Of a stretch of DNA of 64,000 bases, positions 56,164 to 64,000 are shown piece after piece. Position 1 is the first letter of the stretch; each line of letters begins with the position of its first letter. The DNA is from Turritopsis dohrnii. Taxonomy: Eukaryota; Cnidaria; Hydrozoa; Anthoathecata; Oceaniidae. Below the pieces are notes generated by a model. It saw only the letters and a list, made by a program, of their open reading frames with translations. It had not been told where the DNA came from and did not search any database. A program made the position numbers and the translations under genes. The stretch covers positions 1 to 64,000 of the forward strand of contig BQMF02000613.1 of the NCBI GenBank assembly GCA_027922465.2. The letters run 5' to 3'.

Positions 56164-56562
56164 TTGTCGAAAAGCAAAGCAGCGGAATTTGCATTCATTA
56201 AAAACGATGAAGAAGAAATTGAAAATGTGTCATCAACTTTAAAATGGGATTCGATTTTAAGTGATGGTATCATGATGGTAAGTGAAGAAGATGGAAAGAA
56301 AGTAATCCACCAAAAAATTAAAGAGGTTCTTTGCAGGAAATATCCACTATTGAATGATAATGATTTTGAATTTGTAAAAGTACGGCAAAAAAGAATTTCA
56401 ATACCTGAGTTAAGCATGGGGGCAGAATACAACTATCAAGTGATTAAAAAGTTAGCTGGTCAAGGAATGTTATATATTCGCATCAAACAGTTCCGATCTT
56501 TCCTTTTAAAACAAGGAGAAATTGATGAAGAGAGATTCTACTTTTTTCTTACTTTTTTATGA
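56164..56562 (+). CDS. Accessory protein of the integrase-type transposon (unknown function)
   Basis: 132 codons: acidic N-terminus (NDEEEIENVSSTLKWDS), then a compact domain with DDFEFVKVRQKRI-like spacing (NDNDFEFVKVRQKR) and YNYQVIKKLAGQGMLYIRI. I recall similar segments in uncharacterised fish and coral proteins but cannot name the domain. It converges with the transposase at 57004-58551, as accessory genes often do. The true start may be further left (a continuous frame runs back toward 56100), so this could be the last exon only. Confidence 0.45.
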   Translation: MSKSKAAEFAFIKNDEEEIENVSSTLKWDSILSDGIMMVSEEDGKKVIHQKIKEVLCRKYPLLNDNDFEFVKVRQKRISIPELSMGAEYNYQVIKKLAGQGMLYIRIKQFRSFLLKQGEIDEERFYFFLTFL

Positions 56563-57003
56563 CAGTTTTATTTAATGATAGACTGTATTTGATAGGTCTT
56601 GTTCAATAAGTTTTATTTGGTAGATTTTATTTATTATCCCTGTTAAGTGTTCGCTGTTGCTTTATCACTTTATCATTTATGTTAGATACTAAATGTTTGC
56701 TTTGCCATCTCAGTCTGAAATTAATGATACATTTAGTGCAACATTCCTATCTATAGTTTATCCGAGAAAATAGTTGTTAAAGGCTGAAGTCGATAAACAT
56801 TATCCATATGATGGATCTAAAAATCTTAAAATTTCTTTTGTGAAAACAATAAGCAACAACTCCATTTGTTCATGTCTTGTTCCTTGTAACATCCTTTATA
56901 TTATCAGAAAAAGATAGCATATGTTGCTAGTTACTGTCTTGAAATCGTTTAACAATGTAGTGTATCCGTTTATGTTACAGAGATATGGTATATTTCCAAG
57001 TTC
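56563..57003. other. Spacer between two convergent transposon genes
   Basis: AT-rich; presumably holds both polyadenylation regions. No gene seen. Confidence 0.4.
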
Positions 57004-58551
57004 TTATTCCCCAAACTCATTAAGGGTACGAATTAAAATTTCTAACGCTTCCATATAAATATCAATTCCCATTTCACACGAGTCTCTCTCAACGTTCAGG
57101 TCATTCTTTACAGCACCTACAATCTCTTCGGCTAACGGTAATGACACTGTTGAAACTTCAACATTGTTTTGACTGCTAGCTGGACATGGTCCATGTGGGT
57201 CTTCCCCGTATAAGGCAACATCACCTGGATCTTCGTCAACTTCATTCAAACGAAGTGGGTTTTCCTCATCCAGCATGCCATTATACCAAATTTGATTCGG
57301 TTTCTGATAATTTTCAGTAGATAATCGATGGCTGTTATACATGCGTAGGAACTCTTCAAGGGATCTATTAATTCTAGGTAAGAAGACTAGATGTAGAGTA
57401 AACATATGAACTGGGTTTTCTAGATCAAGTAAATTTGTTTGTTCCATCCCATAGAATGTGTAGTAGATGGCCGCTGAAACGCATCTATAAACGTCACGCC
57501 ATAGGCGTTCAATACGTTGGTTATGTGTTGATGGGCCTGCTATGTAACTAGCCCTTCCTTCACCGCGTTTTACAACCACTGCGTTGCAAATAAGTTTGTT
57601 TTCAGTTCCTTTGTCTACTCGTATTCTTGAAGGCCATAAACTGTTGTGATTTTCAATTGCATTCAAAAAAAAGCTCCAACACAGTATCAGCTCTGTTGTT
57701 TGTGGAACACTTTAAAAACATAACTTTCCTTGATTTTCCATCTATGCAACCATGAACGACAAACTTCCATCTGATGAGTGAGTGATGACCATCAATATGC
57801 CTAAGTGAATTGGGCTAGGGAACACAGTATGACCTTCGTGTTATGAGTGCACCCCATCTTAAAGCAGTATTATGTGGATCTATTCTATTTAAACTTGCTC
57901 GTGTTTTCTGCGCTGGATATGATAACCTTCAGAGCGAAAATATCCAGATATGAATGGTTCGCCTGTGGAAGCGCCATGGCGTTCAATGAATGCTTTTATC
58001 TTCAAATCAATTTGGTCATCACTGATATCACTAAAAGATTTCAAATGTTCTAAACCATAGTCTTGTATTCTTCTTGAAAGAGTCCATCGTGATACACCAA
58101 ACATTTCTGCTATCCTCTTCCAAGAAAACCCCAAACCTCTTAGTTCCTCTAAGATGTCTTTGGGAATCTCGAATCTAGGTCTTCCTGGTCCATTTTTTGG
58201 ACTTGTCTTAAGTTGAAGAGAAACATAGTTATGAATATTTATATTGTGATATGATACCATAGCCTCTTTTAATTCATTCATGCACTCTACTAAGTCATTG
58301 AAAGTTTTTTCATCTTCCTCATTATGCAGCTTAACTATGTCACTATTACGTACATTATTAAGTAAAACTACAATTTGCTCAATTAAATCGGTCAAAAGTA
58401 AAAGTTTTTCTGAGCTTCTAATACGCAGTTGTCCAGTTGTGTGAGTTTGAATAAATTCAGAAATTAAACATAAAGTTCTTTTTATGTTTTCTTCCACATC
58501 TTCCGCAAAAGAAAAATCCATATTTTCATTGGTTTTGTTAAGTTGCCACAA
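57004..58551 (-). pseudogene. Integrase-core (rve/DDE) transposase of the 5.3-kb transposon
   Basis: ATG near 58521-58551. The N-terminal half (to 57889) has a helical region then a DNA-binding HTH, GRPRFEIPKDILEELRGLG followed by FSWKRIAEMFGVSRWTLSRR. A frameshift near 57885 leads to [33 protein letters not shown] (first catalytic Asp) with a TAG between; a second shift near 57670 leads to SRIRVDKGTEN (second Asp) and THNQRIERLWRDVYR (Glu). The C-terminal part runs to stop 57004. All three acidic residues survive, but two frameshifts and one stop make it a pseudogene. Related to 37215-38285. Confidence 0.8.
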
Positions 58552-58639
58552 TTAAGTTACCATGTTACCATGCTTCTAGCCTCATTCCCATGAAAATATA
58601 TAGGTCATTATTTGAATGCAAGTAAAATATATTTAACTA

Positions 58640-58813
58640 GAATTATTGGACATAAAAATAGGATTGAACATATATTCCAAGATTGCACATATAATTCAGG
58701 ATTGAACATATATTTTAAGATTGAACACATAAAATAGGATGACATTGGACACATATTTCATGTTTGCAGGTATAATTCCCTTTTTTGAATATTGCTACTT
58801 ACGGGCAGGCATA
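58640..58813. repeat. Right TIR of the integrase-type transposon
   Basis: The mirror of 53528-53700, with the same sub-repeats of the form AGGATTGAACATATATT. Confidence 0.87.
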
Positions 58814-61556
58814 GACATCCATAAGCTACACACTGCAATCCAGCCATTTTGTTTGGTCGCTACAAACAATGCCTCGTTTTCATGTATGAAAATGTATTGC
58901 GCAATGATTAATGAAAAGCCGTATGGAGCATTCACGGCCAATTCCACCAGTTGCACCAAATATCAGAGGGGTAAACGTACCCTTGTCAATTTCTTGTATC
59001 CTCTGGTTGTAGCAGCGCTATTTTTGTTTTTCCATTGCTGATAACGTAGCAACAATTGATTTGTTACGGTAGCTAGGAGCGATAAGGTTACACACCTTCA
59101 CGTCGAAAAATGCTCTTTGATACCGTTTGCATTTGCACTAACATCAGCTCTAGCTTCAGCTCCTTTGATGGATGAAGATGGCAAATCACTCGATTCTATA
59201 GTAGCATCAACCAATGTTGGTTCCAATGCAACATCACGGCACACTTCTTTTAGCAGTAATGACATAACATCACGAATATTGTTATGTCGTTGGATTGTGA
59301 ATCCACCTAGGTGACAGGACAACGCATGATCAATAGTAAAATTTGCCAGACATGCGCATCTGATTGGCAATTTCTTCATCACCCAAGTATATCTCATGTA
59401 TATTGCGTCAAAAAACTCTTGTTTGTTGAGAACGAAATTCTCGTCTTTCAATGGAATCGTGGTAAGCCATGCTGAAGCACCTTCAGCAGTGGCGATTTTA
59501 AGAGCCTTCGCTTGCACTGAGGGCATTTTCGTTCTGATTTCTTCAAACCTTTGTTTTTGTTGACCAGCTCGTTTCGCTTTCATTTCTTTCAGAATCTTTT
59601 TTGATGCCTGTGGTTCAATCTCATCTTCAGATTGGTCAACGATTCGATCACACAGTTCCCTCGTCATGGCATGACTTGTCTTGTTCTGAAATCTTGCTTC
59701 TTCTACTACGTTAAAAATGCCCAGTCCACTCATCTTAATAGGGAGAGCGATTATTTGTTGTTCTATGTCGTTGCATTGTCTCCCGTCGCATAACGCTGAA
59801 ATCAAACGTAGGTGAATTTGGTTTTCAATTGGATGGAGTAATTTATCAAGATCGCCAATCGTTCTAAAGATGGATGTGTCACTGAAGATGTTTGTCTCCT
59901 CCAAGAGTTCTGGCTTAACTATTAACCATGATTTGGATGGATTTGGAAAATAGCCTATTTTTGGACCAAGATTCAACAAGTTATCCCACCATGTTCTCGA
60001 CGAATAGATTTTTCCAGCACCAGTGAGGTCGTCAGCATACGTCACTTGTCTAACGTTTAATGTATTCTTTAAAGTTTTGGTTAATGGCAGTAGGCTTATA
60101 CCGTATAAGGCCATAGCGATTGGGTCTCCCTGGGTTGTTCCTTCCATTGACTTCAATTCCACACCACCAACGAAAAATAAGCGTATCTCTCGCGAGTAAC
60201 AAATGGACACGTACATAGAGAGGCTCGGACATAAAACTTTGATATTTTGTATCATAACTGCTTTATTCAGACTATTGAACGCATTCGTCGCATCTACCAG
60301 CAAAACAGCTTGAGTATCGTCGTTCTCATAAATCTCAGACATAGCATGAACAGCAGCTTCGCATCCACCTGGTTGACCGACAATGAGCTGGAGGTTGCCA
60401 GCCGCTTGCTGTATTTCATTTTTGAGAGATGTTGTTACAGCTTTGCCAACAATTCTTCTAAGAACTTCACCGATGCGAATTGGACGTACGCCGGGAGTTT
60501 TATCCAGCGGGACTAACGTGCAAGCAAGAAACGCTTCCATGTCTCTACCGTTCTCCTTGTTGCAAATATATGTGCACATTATCCTGGTCATCCTCGCGAT
60601 GGCTTTGCAGAGGTCGTTTGGTCGATCGCCAAAGTTTTTAAATAGTAGAATGCGTTGCCACATTTGAGAATCAAGCTGCGATGGTCCCGATGAACCTTTC
60701 GTCTTTGCTGCCATCTTTTGAATCAATTTTTCGTCTATGATCTCAAACATTATAGGGTGGGCATAGTTGGCAGGACCTTGGACAAGGAGATCATCAAATT
60801 TGGATTTGCCTCTGGGTGTTTTTGCTGCAAAATTTTGATCGTTTTATCGTCGACTGATACGATACCAGTTGATGATTCGTTAGATAGTAGTTTTAAGGCA
60901 GCATTTATCTTTCCTTGAAACATAAGATCACTAAAGCGTTTGGCAAGTGATGTGGTTTTGTCAAATCTCGATTTCAGGAACTTTGATTGTATTGACCGGC
61001 ATTCTCTATCCAAACCATCAAAATCACCATCTTGCCAAAGGATCAATCTTCTTTCCAAACATTGCACGTGTTCTCTTGACTTCAAAGACTTACATGCCTT
61101 CTAAAGTAAAAGCGACGGCATCAGTAACATGGCTTTCATTGCATGGTTGGCCAGTGGTGATCCGTTATTCCACTCGTTTATCAGGCGCGTCATCCCGTCA
61201 ATAAACTTCTTGCCGGCTTCACCACTTGGGATTTTGAATAAATTTTTCCGCCAACGATTAACTTCATTATACGTTGCTGATAGGATTTGATCCAAGTATA
61301 ATGTTGAATGATCACCCCATAATTTTGGTTCGTTTCGTTGATCCTGGATGTTTAACGGTGGATTGATTTCAGTTATTTTCTTGCATTTATTTTCATGTAT
61401 CTTCGCTCCACGAGTTGTTTTGAAGTTTTGATAGCACTTTCGACAAGCTGTCAACTGTTCATCACTTTTCTTCTTCTTTATAGATTCTGCAGCAGCAACA
61501 GCTTCTTCCTCCAACTCATCTGATTTTGGAAAAAGCTTTTCCATCAATTCTTCCAT

Positions 61557-61794
61557 TTTAAACGTGACTTTTTTTCGCTGCTTTTAAGCACTGATCACTT
61601 TTAAACTTTAAATTTAATTTGAATTTAATTTAATTTATCGATACAATTTACGTTATTTGGTGATGATTTGGGTTAAAAGTGTTAAGTGTGAGTCTTTCAT
61701 AGGATAGGATTAGTTGATAAGAACTGAAAATAAATTTTTTGATTAAAAACTGAATTACAAGGAAAATTTGAAAGGATGAGACTTTTTTGTTCGT
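61557..61794. other. Short AT-rich spacer 5' of the RT gene
   Basis: It may include the 5' UTR of the non-LTR element; no feature seen. Confidence 0.35.
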
Positions 61795-62149
61795 TTTAAA
61801 AGACATAATGATATGGAATATCTGAATAAAGAAACTATTGAGCATCAGGAGCTTCAACATTCACCTTAAACCATCTTGTCTGGTTACTATCCTTCAATGC
61901 CTCTTCAATAACTGCCTCTTATTTGCCAGCTCTAAATTAAACCTCATAACAATTAGGTAAAGGAAAAGCTATGCTTTGATAGTATGGGATTTATCATGCA
62001 CGGAGAACTCGAAAATTCTTCATAATGTTCAGGTGCTCTGACATATAGAGCATCTAGAAATGCTATAACTGTCATGCTCCAGACATTCATTAATCTCAAC
62101 AGTGGAATAATAGTTTGTAAACCTTTGTAAGCGTATTTAAAGAGACGAA

Positions 62150-62690
62150 TTCTTATTTTGTTGTAAAGAAGGTAAACACACTTGTAAAACAAAAATTTAG
62201 AAATATATTTCGACCATCTCGGTCATTATCAGTCTACTATAACGTATAAAATGAATGTTGAAAAACTAAAAAATGCTATACGAGCTAACTGAAAAAAAAA
62301 GGTGTGAAAATCATTAGTACTATAGAATAAAATGCCAATGTATACACAAAAGATTACAATCTTAAAAAGTTAAAATGGAATTCCCAAGACTTAATAAAAG
62401 TTACAATGGAAAATATAGACATAATTATAGCATCAAAGTAATCAAATTCGAATTGTTAACTCCCTACTCCTGTATTCGTCCTTCACGTTCAGGGCGGGGT
62501 TGTGCTCCCTTATGAAGAGAGCTTCCAAAGACAAAAGGTAGTCCAAATTTCTTGACGTTCGAGCAAGAATTTTAACGTCCTCAAAAGTTACGTCAGACAA
62601 GGCACAGTCCCTGAAATGCTTATGTACTGCTTTATTCTTCTTGTAGTTATGTTCTCGAAACCGGGTCAGCAAATGTCGGCGTTATTATTT
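62150..62690 (-). mobile_element. 5'-truncated Penelope-like fragment with GIY-YIG end
   Basis: Minus frame 62672-62442 reads TRFREHNYKKNKAVHKHFRD, then SLEALFIREHNPALNVKDEY, the C-terminal part of a GIY-YIG nuclease (catalytic Glu in LEALFIREHNPALN). Downstream lies a decayed hammerhead-like motif. It differs clearly from the 23-25 kb element, so it is another subfamily. Inserted into the Helitron relic. Confidence 0.65.
62208..62232 (-). ncRNA. Hammerhead-like relic
   Basis: On the minus strand: CTGATAA, stem GACC/GGTC with a GAGAT loop, then GAAA. The core resembles a hammerhead, but position 8 is A in place of G and stems I and III are not evident. It lies about 210 bp past the GIY-YIG frame, where related elements carry ribozymes. 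Probably inactive. Confidence 0.4.
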
Positions 62691-62940
62691 GGTACATGTT
62701 TGTAGATTTACATGAGCATTGTATTTTCTTGATAACCATGGACACTATCCATTTGTTATCCACATTCACCAGGGTTGCATCACAGAATGGCTTTCGAAAA
62801 TTCTTGTACAGTTGCTACCATCTCCCAAACAGACCTCATAGGGATTTGCGTTCCTACAGGGACCTTGAATCACCCATGATCTGATGATGTTACGTGGCTC
62901 TGGGCGGCCCTCATAGTCGGTACTAATTTCTGTCGGGTTT

Positions 62941-63515
62941 TTCTAGAAAATAAATTCCCGATGTATTGAATCGGTACTTTTTTCAAGTAATGGGCTTGAC
63001 AAATGGCGTCGTACGTGCGTTCGTCACGAACATTGAGTGATAAAAAATTTCCCGTTACGTACTAAGATTTAAAAAAATAACGTACGTCTCGTGAAGTATG
63101 GCAGCTGAAAATTCTGTGCACGTACAAGAAATTACGGCGAATATCCCCCGTGCTTCATTTTCCTTCACTGCCTCAGAGTTTACATATGCACGTACGTACA
63201 TAAAGAAAGGTTGTTCGAGGAATTGAGTGTCACGTACAGGCCAAAACATAATTGTGTACGTTAACGTACTGCCTTGCTAATTTGATTTGTAATGATACCA
63301 ATATAAATTTGTCTTCTTCTAGGCTATCACAACGGACATAGGATTAATCTTCGGAAGATAAAAAAAGTTTGGAAACAGTTTTTTTTTTAATGTATTACTA
63401 ATAAAAATTACATATAGGTATAGATTTAAATATAGATGAATGAATGGTGCGAATAGTATAATATTGTTTAAAGTTTGTGTAAAAAGTTTTCTATTTGTAT
63501 TAAAATAAAAAAATA
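62941..63515. other. Non-coding stretch rich in GTACGT motifs
   Basis: Many ACGTAC/GTACGT words between 63000 and 63270, including the palindrome GTACGTTAACGTAC at 63256. I could not pair clear ends. No gene supported. Confidence 0.35.
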
Positions 63516-63992
63516 TCATTTGTGGTCTTTACAGAGCCAAGAGCGGCGACGCACATTATACCAATCATCCTTAGTTGCACAGCTTTTGTTGGCCCAAAAT
63601 TGGCATATATCACAATCAACGCAAATTAATTTGGCAGACCAGCCAGGTGGATCCTCCTTGTGACAAATCGAACATGCATTCTCATTAGGGTTATCTGGGC
63701 GGTTGCCTTCCTCGACGCCACTGTCAAGAACTTCGTCATGGTCGATTCTATCAGATTCACAAGTGAAATCAAATATTTGATTTGACTTGTCGTCACTATC
63801 TAAAACAGCAACTTCAGTAGGTTTTTCTGGTGCAGGTTTCTTTTTGGGAACAGTTTTAGCTTCTTCAGGGCATTTTCTTTTTTCGAAGTTAATAGTCTGC
63901 TGTCCAGCCTTCTTCATCTTTGTCTTCTTTTTAGGGTTGAGAAACATTTGAGTCTTTCCTGCATTTTGACAAACTCTGCAGATTGGGTACAC
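63516..63992 (-). CDS. PHD-like zinc finger protein, runs to the window edge
   Basis: 158 codons on the minus strand, probably continuing beyond 64000. A Lys-rich segment with nuclear-signal-like KKKTKMKK comes first, then an acidic stretch (DSDDKSN, RIDHDEVLDSG), and a C-terminal Cys-rich module: CSICHKEDPPGW, CVDCDICQFWANKSC, SWLCKDHK. Spacing is PHD-like, but the usual His is Asn (WANKSC) and the last Cys pair ends in His. Such variant PHD fingers occur in retroelement and transposon proteins as well as host chromatin proteins. The 5' part is unseen. Confidence 0.5.
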   Translation of the reverse strand: MYPICRVCQNAGKTQMFLNPKKKTKMKKAGQQTINFEKRKCPEEAKTVPKKKPAPEKPTEVAVLDSDDKSNQIFDFTCESDRIDHDEVLDSGVEEGNRPDNPNENACSICHKEDPPGWSAKLICVDCDICQFWANKSCATKDDWYNVRRRSWLCKDHK

Positions 63993-64000
63993 AGTATTAA

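Larger units (their letters stand above)
53528..58813. mobile_element. Integrase-type DDE transposon with 170-bp TIRs and GACATC duplication
   Basis: Ends TATGCCTGCCCGTAAGTAGC at both sides, inverted for about 170 bp and built partly of repeated ATATATGTTCAATCCTG-type units. GACATC flanks both ends (53522-53527 and 58814-58819). It encodes an rve/DDE transposase (minus) and a convergent accessory protein (plus). It is inserted in the THAP exon of ISL2EU A and contains the relic ISL2EU B plus a MITE. It may be IS3EU-like; the superfamily name is tentative. Confidence 0.87.
52298..58847 (-). pseudogene. ISL2EU THAP-DDE transposase, split and frameshifted
   Basis: The start ATG is at 58847, outside the nested element: MAGLQCVAYGC up to 58814, continuing at 53521 as LSYSYKFNENGERIP and LSFFTFPK once the 5.3-kb insert and one GACATC copy are removed. 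This is the first half of a THAP zinc finger (C-x4-C, FPK). The second half (W, CS.HF) is absent and the frame shifts before MQLDDEEED at 53445. A coiled segment and an HTH-like stretch follow (GRGRPRALQPLTSF, LFGVSIGTVSNTIITW). A single-base loss near 52860 shifts the frame again. The DDE_4 core then reads IIDCVEF, SDYKSHTTVKQLVGIAPGG, MVDRDF and RIHVERMIQRL, ending at 52298. Confidence 0.85.
49685..58922. mobile_element. ISL2EU transposon A, AT duplication, split by a 5.3-kb transposon
   Basis: Terminal inverted repeats begin ACGGCTTTTCATTAAT (49685) and end ATTAATGAAAAGCCGT (58922), with a second matching block AAAACGAGGCA further in. AT flanks both ends (49683-49684 and 58923-58924), the ISL2EU duplication. 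It encodes the two convergent genes of the family: a YqaJ-type nuclease protein (plus) and a THAP-DDE transposase (minus). Without the nested element (53528-58813 plus 6 bp) it is about 3.95 kb. It is inserted in the non-LTR RT gene. Confidence 0.87.
47659..61556 (-). pseudogene. Non-LTR reverse transcriptase with C2H2 finger and RLE-like C-terminus, split by nested insertions
   Basis: The gene starts near 61556 (MEELMEKLFPK). Coding pieces are 61556-58925, 49682-49612 and 47801-47659. Order of domains: C2H2 zinc finger CRKCYQNFKTTRGAKIHENKC (about 61450), conserved linker (EVNRWRKNLFKIPSGEAGK, LERRLILWQDGDF), RT with LVDATNAFNSLN, EGTTQGDPIAM and the catalytic TYADDL (about 60035), then a CxC...H...C knuckle (RCACLAN, HALSCHLGG) with RHNNIRD and a restriction-like nuclease motif ARADVSANG...FFDVKV. 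The last part reads FLSKLAEQLAKKQ and LRRKISFVLIRSVVTCLRG. Lesions: TAG at 61101, frameshift near 60806, frameshift near 59106, TAG near 59030, plus two insertions. I place it tentatively near R2/NeSL-type elements. Confidence 0.82.
61795..62940 (-). pseudogene. Helitron Rep relic split by a Penelope-like fragment
   Basis: 61795-62148 aligns with 8756-9110 of the main RepHel gene (for example CATAATGATATGGAATATCTG and AAGCGTATTTAAAGAGA), and 62691-62940 aligns with 9128-9450 (TACATG...ACATGAGCATTGTATTTTCTTG). The two parts meet at the same Rep position once the inserted 540 bp are removed. Stops and indels throughout. Confidence 0.78.

Noticed and set aside
58820..58880. Extension of the RT C-terminus through 58830 (KWLDC phrase)
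   Set aside because: The RT frame is better continued at 49682 across the ISL2EU insertion; this stretch is the THAP start of ISL2EU.
61648..62192. Minus-strand frames as separate genes
   Set aside because: They are parts of the degenerate Helitron Rep or AT-rich spacer.
62987..63275. MITE with GTACGT-rich ends
   Set aside because: I could not pair the ends or find a duplication.

Overview
This is eukaryotic, almost certainly invertebrate-metazoan, AT-rich DNA. Short GT-AG introns interrupt the coding regions, short TTAGGG-type telomere-like motifs occur, and the transposon families present (a Penelope-like element with a hammerhead ribozyme, Harbinger with MADF partners, ISL2EU with YqaJ, many Helitrons) are common in cnidarians and other marine invertebrates. 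A cnidarian is my best guess; the sequence alone does not prove it. I found no conserved single-copy housekeeping gene, rRNA or tRNA. Almost everything is transposable elements at many ages, nested several levels deep.

Layout. 1-3.9 kb: two non-autonomous Helitrons, minus strand, head to tail. 4.3-6.4 kb: a probable minus-strand gene built of tiny in-phase exons, one of them split by an 850-bp Helitron. 6.8-18.3 kb: a decayed autonomous Helitron (RepHel, minus strand) whose 5' part holds a piggyBac element (11.54-17.73 kb), which itself holds a Harbinger element (12.07-15.33 kb). 18.3-22.9 kb: minisatellite, relic genes and Helitrons. 23.0-25.8 kb: a Penelope-like retroelement with 921-bp inverted arms, each arm ending in a hammerhead ribozyme. 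25.8-37.0 kb: more Helitrons, including a run of three on the plus strand (32.18-37.01 kb), with a RecQ-like helicase relic, minisatellites and a long hairpin. 37.2-38.3 kb: a broken integrase-type transposase. 38.96-46.57 kb: a small Helitron holding a TIR element (TAA duplication), which holds a young Gypsy LTR retrotransposon with matching LTRs. 46.6-47.5 kb: Harbinger and Helitron relics.

47.66-61.56 kb is one old RLE-type non-LTR reverse transcriptase gene (minus strand) blown apart by later insertions. A deleted Harbinger (TSD TTA) and an ISL2EU element (TSD AT) sit in its 3' end. The ISL2EU is split by a 5.3-kb integrase-type transposon (TSD GACATC), which contains a second ISL2EU relic, which contains a TA-flanked MITE. 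Removing the insertions at their target-site duplications restores reading frames across the joins. 61.8-62.9 kb is a Helitron relic split by a truncated Penelope-like fragment. A PHD-like coding segment runs to the window edge.

The intact-looking coding units are the spliced Harbinger transposase (425 aa), the spliced ISL2EU YqaJ protein (672 aa) and the spliced MADF-BESS protein (296 aa). The Penelope-like RT/GIY-YIG frame (542 aa) is open but lacks its N-terminus, and the Gypsy polyprotein has one visible frameshift. Most other coding regions carry stops, frameshifts or deletions.
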